From Actinomycetota bacterium (lineage in GTDB: Bacteria > Actinomycetota > Acidimicrobiia > Acidimicrobiales > Ilumatobacteraceae): 9,414 nt of DNA. The position numbers and the translations under genes were made by a program. Shown piece after piece: positions 5,576-9,414 of this stretch (its first letter is position 1; the number at the start of each line of letters is the position of its first letter). Under the pieces are notes generated by a model that saw only the letters and a program-made list of their open reading frames with translations, was not told the DNA's origin and searched no databases. The stretch lies in contig SXWG01000148.1 of NCBI GenBank assembly GCA_005789925.1, forward strand, positions 1 through 9,414, given 5' to 3'.

Positions 5576-7257
5576 GACAGCGTGATGCTCGTCGTCACGC
5601 GTCCGGCACGTGGATGTTCAGCGACCACGTTCACTGTGGTTCCACGTGTGGCCTTCACCGTCCACGTGGCCAACGCTCGGTCTCCCGTACCGTCGCTCAT
5701 GGCACCACCGTTCATGCGCAGTGCGACGCGACCTTCGAGTTGTCCGAGCTTTTTGCGTGATCCCTCGCCGATCGGTGTCGCACCAGTGATGTCGACGGTG
5801 AGTGGCAACACGAGGTTGTGCTTGTTCGCATATGTCGTGATGTACGTGGGAAGCCACCCTGTGTTCGCGACCCCCACACGCACGAGCCATGTGTCATCGC
5901 CCAATTGCTTGGCATCGGCGAGAAGAATCTCCAACTTCGGACTCTTCAACGCCTGGTGTACCGCGAAACGAGAATGCGGTGCCACTTCGTCGAGCAGTTT
6001 CGATGTCGGCGCATTGGTCCAGATGCGGAACATGTCGGCACCACCAAGTTCCACGGCACCGAGTTGTGGGTGATTGAACGAATACCACTGCACATACGAA
6101 CCAGGTGCATGGGTGTCGCTCCATTTCGCCACAGCAAGCTCCTGTTCGACTGTCGGTCCGAGGTACCAGATGTGTGTCGAAGAGCGTTCATTCGTGGCGG
6201 CGGCGACGGCATCCCAAAACTCTGTCGTCCAGCCGACAAGACCGAGGTGTTCATACACCCAGTCGTCGGCTGCACCACTCATGACATGCGACTTGTCCCA
6301 GGTGAAGCTCTCGTACACCGAATACACGGGGTAGGTGGAGAGATCTGTGCACGCACGACCAATCTCGTTGTACACCCACAGGTCTTCGGGTGGAAGCGCC
6401 GAGTCGGCTTTCATGCTCGACGGTCGAAGCAGAATTCCGCCCGAGGTGTGATACGCGTTGTAGCCGCAGATATTCGGACGTGCAGTGATCGCGCGCACGA
6501 GTGCATCGATCTCTGGTTCTGACATCGGGTGATCGCCCGCTCCTCGCGTGCCCGGGTCCCATCCGGCTGGAAAGTTGCGGTTCATGTCAAGACCGCGCGG
6601 ATTGCGCGGTTGTGGAATGGTGAAGCCGTCGTAGTCGGCAATCGTTCCTTCGCTCAACACGCGGTAACGCTGCGCGCCATGCGGTGCGTCCGCGTGGTCG
6701 ACCGGAATCATGACGCGGGCATCAGAGGGGTGTTCAACCCATGCACCGTGTTCGTCCTTGACACGCATCGTGAGGACGCGCCCGTCTCCATTGATGTCTT
6801 CATGTGTGAGCAGACCTGGCCAACGATGTCCGTCACGCCACGGCCACGGGCGCACACTCGAACGCACGAAATACGGTCTGTCAGCGAGTGCTGCTTCGAC
6901 GCCGTCTGGGTTGACACGCGGTGCGACGTAGAACGTGCGAGTACGCAGTGCATCGACAACGTCCGCATCACCCGCGACGTGACCAGACACCAAATGTTGA
7001 ATGAGGTGCAATGCAGCGACCCCACCAGTGACTTCGACTGCGTGGATGTTGGCGTCGACCCAATGTGCTGGTTTGTGTTCGGCCGCACCCGTCGATGTGT
7101 CGGTGATCGTTGCGAGCCACAAGTGTCGACCTTCGAACGATGTGCCGTACGAGGACAGCGACACGAGATTCGGGTGTTCGGCTGCGACGTTCTGCAGCCA
7201 CTCGGTCATGTTGTGGTATTTGAGGAACCTGTCGAATGCATACGCGGTCGTCGCCAT
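5572..7257 (-). CDS. M14 family zinc carboxypeptidase with C-terminal beta domain, no signal peptide
   Basis: Complete 561-residue protein. The M14 catalytic set is all visible: zinc ligands H72 and E75 (NIHAVE at 70-75) and H270 (NAYHTSGG at 267-274); substrate-binding R114 (PRVNPDG at 113-119), N226 and R227 (LDMNRNFPAGW at 223-233); and the catalytic glutamate E346 (GWTTEFWD at 342-349). It should therefore be an active metallocarboxypeptidase removing C-terminal residues from peptides. Between the R114 and N226 motifs lies EDINGDGRVL (153-162), whose D154-x-N156-x-D158-G resembles a calcium-binding loop. Residues about 430-561 form a beta-rich C-terminal domain (VANTGWLPTY at 463-472, LGQLEGR at 504-510) as in related bacterial M14 proteins. 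The N-terminus MATTAYAFDRFLKYH is not a signal peptide, so the enzyme is probably cytoplasmic. The ATG at 7255-7257 has TAGGCT at -12 to -7 and no Shine-Dalgarno sequence, pointing to a leaderless transcript. First gene of the minus-strand run. Confidence 0.95.
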   Translation of the reverse strand: MATTAYAFDRFLKYHNMTEWLQNVAAEHPNLVSLSSYGTSFEGRHLWLATITDTSTGAAEHKPAHWVDANIHAVEVTGGVAALHLIQHLVSGHVAGDADVVDALRTRTFYVAPRVNPDGVEAALADRPYFVRSSVRPWPWRDGHRWPGLLTHEDINGDGRVLTMRVKDEHGAWVEHPSDARVMIPVDHADAPHGAQRYRVLSEGTIADYDGFTIPQPRNPRGLDMNRNFPAGWDPGTRGAGDHPMSEPEIDALVRAITARPNICGYNAYHTSGGILLRPSSMKADSALPPEDLWVYNEIGRACTDLSTYPVYSVYESFTWDKSHVMSGAADDWVYEHLGLVGWTTEFWDAVAAATNERSSTHIWYLGPTVEQELAVAKWSDTHAPGSYVQWYSFNHPQLGAVELGGADMFRIWTNAPTSKLLDEVAPHSRFAVHQALKSPKLEILLADAKQLGDDTWLVRVGVANTGWLPTYITTYANKHNLVLPLTVDITGATPIGEGSRKKLGQLEGRVALRMNGGAMSDGTGDRALATWTVKATRGTTVNVVAEHPRAGRVTTSITLS

Positions 7258-7298
7258 GGGCAGAGCCTATGAGCATGGGTCAGTAGGGTTCTCATGTG
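7258..7298. promoter_or_regulatory. Divergent, overlapping leaderless promoters for the M14 and GH3 genes
   Basis: The gap holds two TAGG-NT boxes facing away from each other. Minus strand: TAGGCT at plus 7264-7269, exactly -12 to -7 from the M14 ATG. Plus strand: TAGGGT at 7284-7289, exactly -12 to -7 from the GTG at 7296 (or three bases further from the ATG at 7299). Only 14 bases separate the boxes, so each polymerase would cover the other promoter's -10 region. No clear TTGACA-like -35 boxes are seen. Prediction from sequence and spacing. Confidence 0.55.
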
Positions 7299-9414
7299 AT
7301 GGCAACGGCCGACACCGCTTATATGCGCGCACGTGCGAGAGTGCGTGACGGGGCTGACCACCACGTTGAGGCCCGCGGTCTCATTGCACAGATGACGGTC
7401 GAAGAACGTCTGCACTGTCTTGATGGTGGAGCGCCCGTCGCAGGTGGCTTGGCCGACATGTCGCGTGGCGGGTACCACCGTCGTCCATTCCGTGCGTGTC
7501 GAGTCGAGCGGCTCGGCATACCCGGCTTTCACTTCAGTGACGGCCCGCGTGGTGTGGTGGTGGGCCCGGCGACTGCTTTTCCAGTGACCATGGCACGTGG
7601 TGCGAGCTTTGATCCTGAGTTGGAAGAGCGCATCGGCGATGCCATCGGGGTCGAACTGCGAGCGGTCGGGGCCGACCTGTATGGCGGGGTGTGCGTGAAC
7701 ATCTTGCGACACCCGGCATGGGGTCGGGCACAAGAGGTGTACGGCGAAGACCCACACCACATGGGCGTCATGGGCGCAGCCCTCACTCGCGGTGCACAGC
7801 GACACGTGATGGCCACAGTGAAACACTTCGCACTGAACAGCATGGAGAATGCTCGTTTCAGTGTCGACGTGACGTGTGATGAGCGAACCTTGCACGAGGT
7901 GTATCTGCCGCATTTCAAACACATCATCGATGAAGGCATCGCGTGTGTGATGAGTTCCTACAACTCTGTCAATGGCTCCTGGTGTGGTGAGAACGAACAG
8001 TTGTTGACAGACATCTTGCGAGGGCAGTGGGGATTCGATGGTTTTGTCATCTCAGACTGGATCTTCGGTCTGCGTGATGGAGTGAAGAGCGTCCGTAACG
8101 GCCTCGATGTGGAGATGCCGTACCGCATGATTCGTCACGCACCGATTGTCAAAGCAGTCGAGAGCGGCGAGTTGTCGATGGATGTCATTGACGCGGCCGT
8201 CGAGCGCACGCTGGCGACGATGTTGAGGTTCGACATCGGTACGCGACCAGTGAGCGACTCGTCGGTCCTGTTCTGCGATGCCCACCGTGAGTTGGCGCGT
8301 GAAGCTGCACAAAAGTCGATGGTGTTGTTGAAGAATGAGTCGGTCGACGGCTCATCAGCGTTGCCGCTCGTCGCATCTGCTCTGCGCTCGGTTGCAGTGG
8401 TCGGTCGGTTGAGCGACATGCGCAACTTGGGTGACGGTGGCAGTAGTGACGTGATGGCACCCCATGTGGTGACTCCGCTTGCTGGTCTGCGCGAGGCGTT
8501 ACCAACCGTCGACATCGTGCACGCCGACGGGTCAGATGTGTCCTTCGCAGCTCGGCTCGCAGAAGATGCAGACGTGGCAGTGGTTGTGGTCGGCTACACG
8601 AAGGAAGACGAAGGTGAGTTCATCGGCACTTTCGAAGACAGCCAAGACTTGGCGAAGCTCTTTCCGAAGGAACCGCAGCCCGAGTTAGAGGCTGCATATG
8701 CGGCCTACATCGCCGAGGTGGATCACGAACTTCCCGACATCATGCGTGAGAAGTCACGTGACGTCGCATTTGCAGTCGGGGGCGACCGAACAACGCTTCG
8801 ACTTCGTGACGATGATGTCGCACTTATTCGTGCAGTCGCTGAACGTCAGTCGCGGACAATTGTCGTGATCGTCACCGGTTCGGCAGTGGTGATGGAGGAG
8901 TGGCGACACGATGTACCAGCGATCGTGATGGGCTGGTATAGCGGAATGGAGGGCGGACATGCACTTGCCGACGTGTTGCTCGGTGTGGTCAACCCGTCGG
9001 GTCGCCTTCCGTTTGTCGTGCCGACCACCGAGAACCACTTGCCGTTTTTCGATGCCACGGCGCGTGAGATCACCTACGACTATTGGCACGGCCAGTGGAA
9101 GCTTGACCGTGACGGAAACACACCGGCATTCCCGTTCGGGTTCGGCCTGTCGTACACCTGTTATTCCGTTCACGATGCCCATGCACGACGTGACGGGGCG
9201 GTGGTGAACGTTGGTGCGCGGGTGTCGAACACCGGAGATCGGCCAGGCGCAGTCGTGGTGCAGGTGTATGCATCGTTGCCTGACGGACAGATCAAACGAC
9301 CTGGGCGCCGACTGGTCGGTTTCGCACGATGCACGGGTGCCGTCGGCGATACGGCAGATGTCGTGGTGCCGGTACCGGTGCGCACTCTTGCGGTGCGTGA
9401 CGTGATGCGTCACG
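7299..9414 (+). CDS. Glycoside hydrolase family 3 beta-glucosidase-type enzyme, C-terminus cut by window edge
   Basis: 705 residues are visible and no stop is reached. Domain order is that of GH3: an N-terminal barrel (about 25-320) with FSDGPRGVV at 79-87, GRAQEVYGEDP, KHFALNSMEN at 175-184, and the nucleophile D253 in VISDWIFG; a C-terminal alpha/beta domain (about 335-600) with MVLLKNE, VAVVGRLSD, DEGEF at 437-441 where E438 is the likely acid/base, GGDR at 494-497, and PSGRLPF; then FPFGFGLSYT at 611-620 and the start of a fibronectin III-like domain (VSNTGDRPGAVVVQVY). The enzyme should cleave terminal non-reducing beta-linked sugars; beta-glucoside is the default guess. A helical, acidic segment at about 446-487 lies between the acid/base loop and GGDR. 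No signal peptide is visible, so it is probably intracellular and works on imported oligosaccharides. An in-frame TAG at 7284-7286 limits the start to GTG 7296 or ATG 7299; the promoter spacing slightly favours the GTG. Confidence 0.93.
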   Translation, partial: MATADTAYMRARARVRDGADHHVEARGLIAQMTVEERLHCLDGGAPVAGGLADMSRGGYHRRPFRACRVERLGIPGFHFSDGPRGVVVGPATAFPVTMARGASFDPELEERIGDAIGVELRAVGADLYGGVCVNILRHPAWGRAQEVYGEDPHHMGVMGAALTRGAQRHVMATVKHFALNSMENARFSVDVTCDERTLHEVYLPHFKHIIDEGIACVMSSYNSVNGSWCGENEQLLTDILRGQWGFDGFVISDWIFGLRDGVKSVRNGLDVEMPYRMIRHAPIVKAVESGELSMDVIDAAVERTLATMLRFDIGTRPVSDSSVLFCDAHRELAREAAQKSMVLLKNESVDGSSALPLVASALRSVAVVGRLSDMRNLGDGGSSDVMAPHVVTPLAGLREALPTVDIVHADGSDVSFAARLAEDADVAVVVVGYTKEDEGEFIGTFEDSQDLAKLFPKEPQPELEAAYAAYIAEVDHELPDIMREKSRDVAFAVGGDRTTLRLRDDDVALIRAVAERQSRTIVVIVTGSAVVMEEWRHDVPAIVMGWYSGMEGGHALADVLLGVVNPSGRLPFVVPTTENHLPFFDATAREITYDYWHGQWKLDRDGNTPAFPFGFGLSYTCYSVHDAHARRDGAVVNVGARVSNTGDRPGAVVVQVYASLPDGQIKRPGRRLVGFARCTGAVGDTADVVVPVPVRTLAVRDVMRH

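Noticed and set aside
6529..7272. A 247-residue open frame on the plus strand
   Set aside because: It is antisense to the catalytic N-terminal half of the M14 gene and has shadow-like composition (many Cys, Arg and His).
7206..7922. A 238-residue open frame on the minus strand
   Set aside because: It is antisense to the GH3 barrel, which carries clear GH3 motifs on the plus strand, and would also overlap the M14 start.

Overview
The window is almost wholly coding, with seven genes and no gene-free stretch longer than about 55 bases. Base composition (GC-rich, with G or C favoured at third codon positions), scarce Shine-Dalgarno sequences, several start codons sitting six bases downstream of a TANNNT box (the leaderless-mRNA arrangement), and protein families that look actinobacterial all suggest a member of the Actinomycetota. 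My best guess is an environmental Acidimicrobiia-like lineage; this is inference, because no rRNA or marker gene is present.

Layout. Six genes lie head to tail on the minus strand, read from position 7257 down to and past position 1: an M14 zinc carboxypeptidase (5572-7257); a DUF6941-like 138-residue protein (5159-5575) overlapping it by four bases; an unrecognised 209-residue protein (4476-5105); a 491-residue protein of an uncharacterised multidomain type (2967-4442); a DUF885 putative metallopeptidase (1275-2945); and an exported, membrane-anchored NAGPA-type phosphodiester glycosidase (1-1270, C-terminus cut by the window edge). One gene is on the plus strand, divergent from the M14 gene across about 40 bases: a family 3 glycoside hydrolase (7299-9414, C-terminus cut by the window edge).

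How the genes may work together. Two peptidases and the GH3 enzyme carry no visible signal peptide, so they probably act on peptides and glycosides inside the cell, whereas the NAGPA-type protein acts outside the membrane. Together they look like a small catabolic or turnover neighbourhood. The 209- and 491-residue proteins do not fit that theme. They form a tight two-gene unit inserted between the peptidase genes. The second gene has an N-terminal alpha/beta region, an acidic linker, a coiled coil and a conserved C-terminal domain, and its ribosome binding site and start codon lie in a predicted hairpin flanked by a 30-base imperfect direct repeat. This unit is the part of the window most likely to be an undescribed system.

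Regulation. TANNNT boxes at exactly -12 to -7 from the start codon precede the M14, DUF885 and GH3 genes. In the M14/GH3 divergent region, each promoter's -35 zone overlaps the other's -10 box, so the two directions probably exclude one another.
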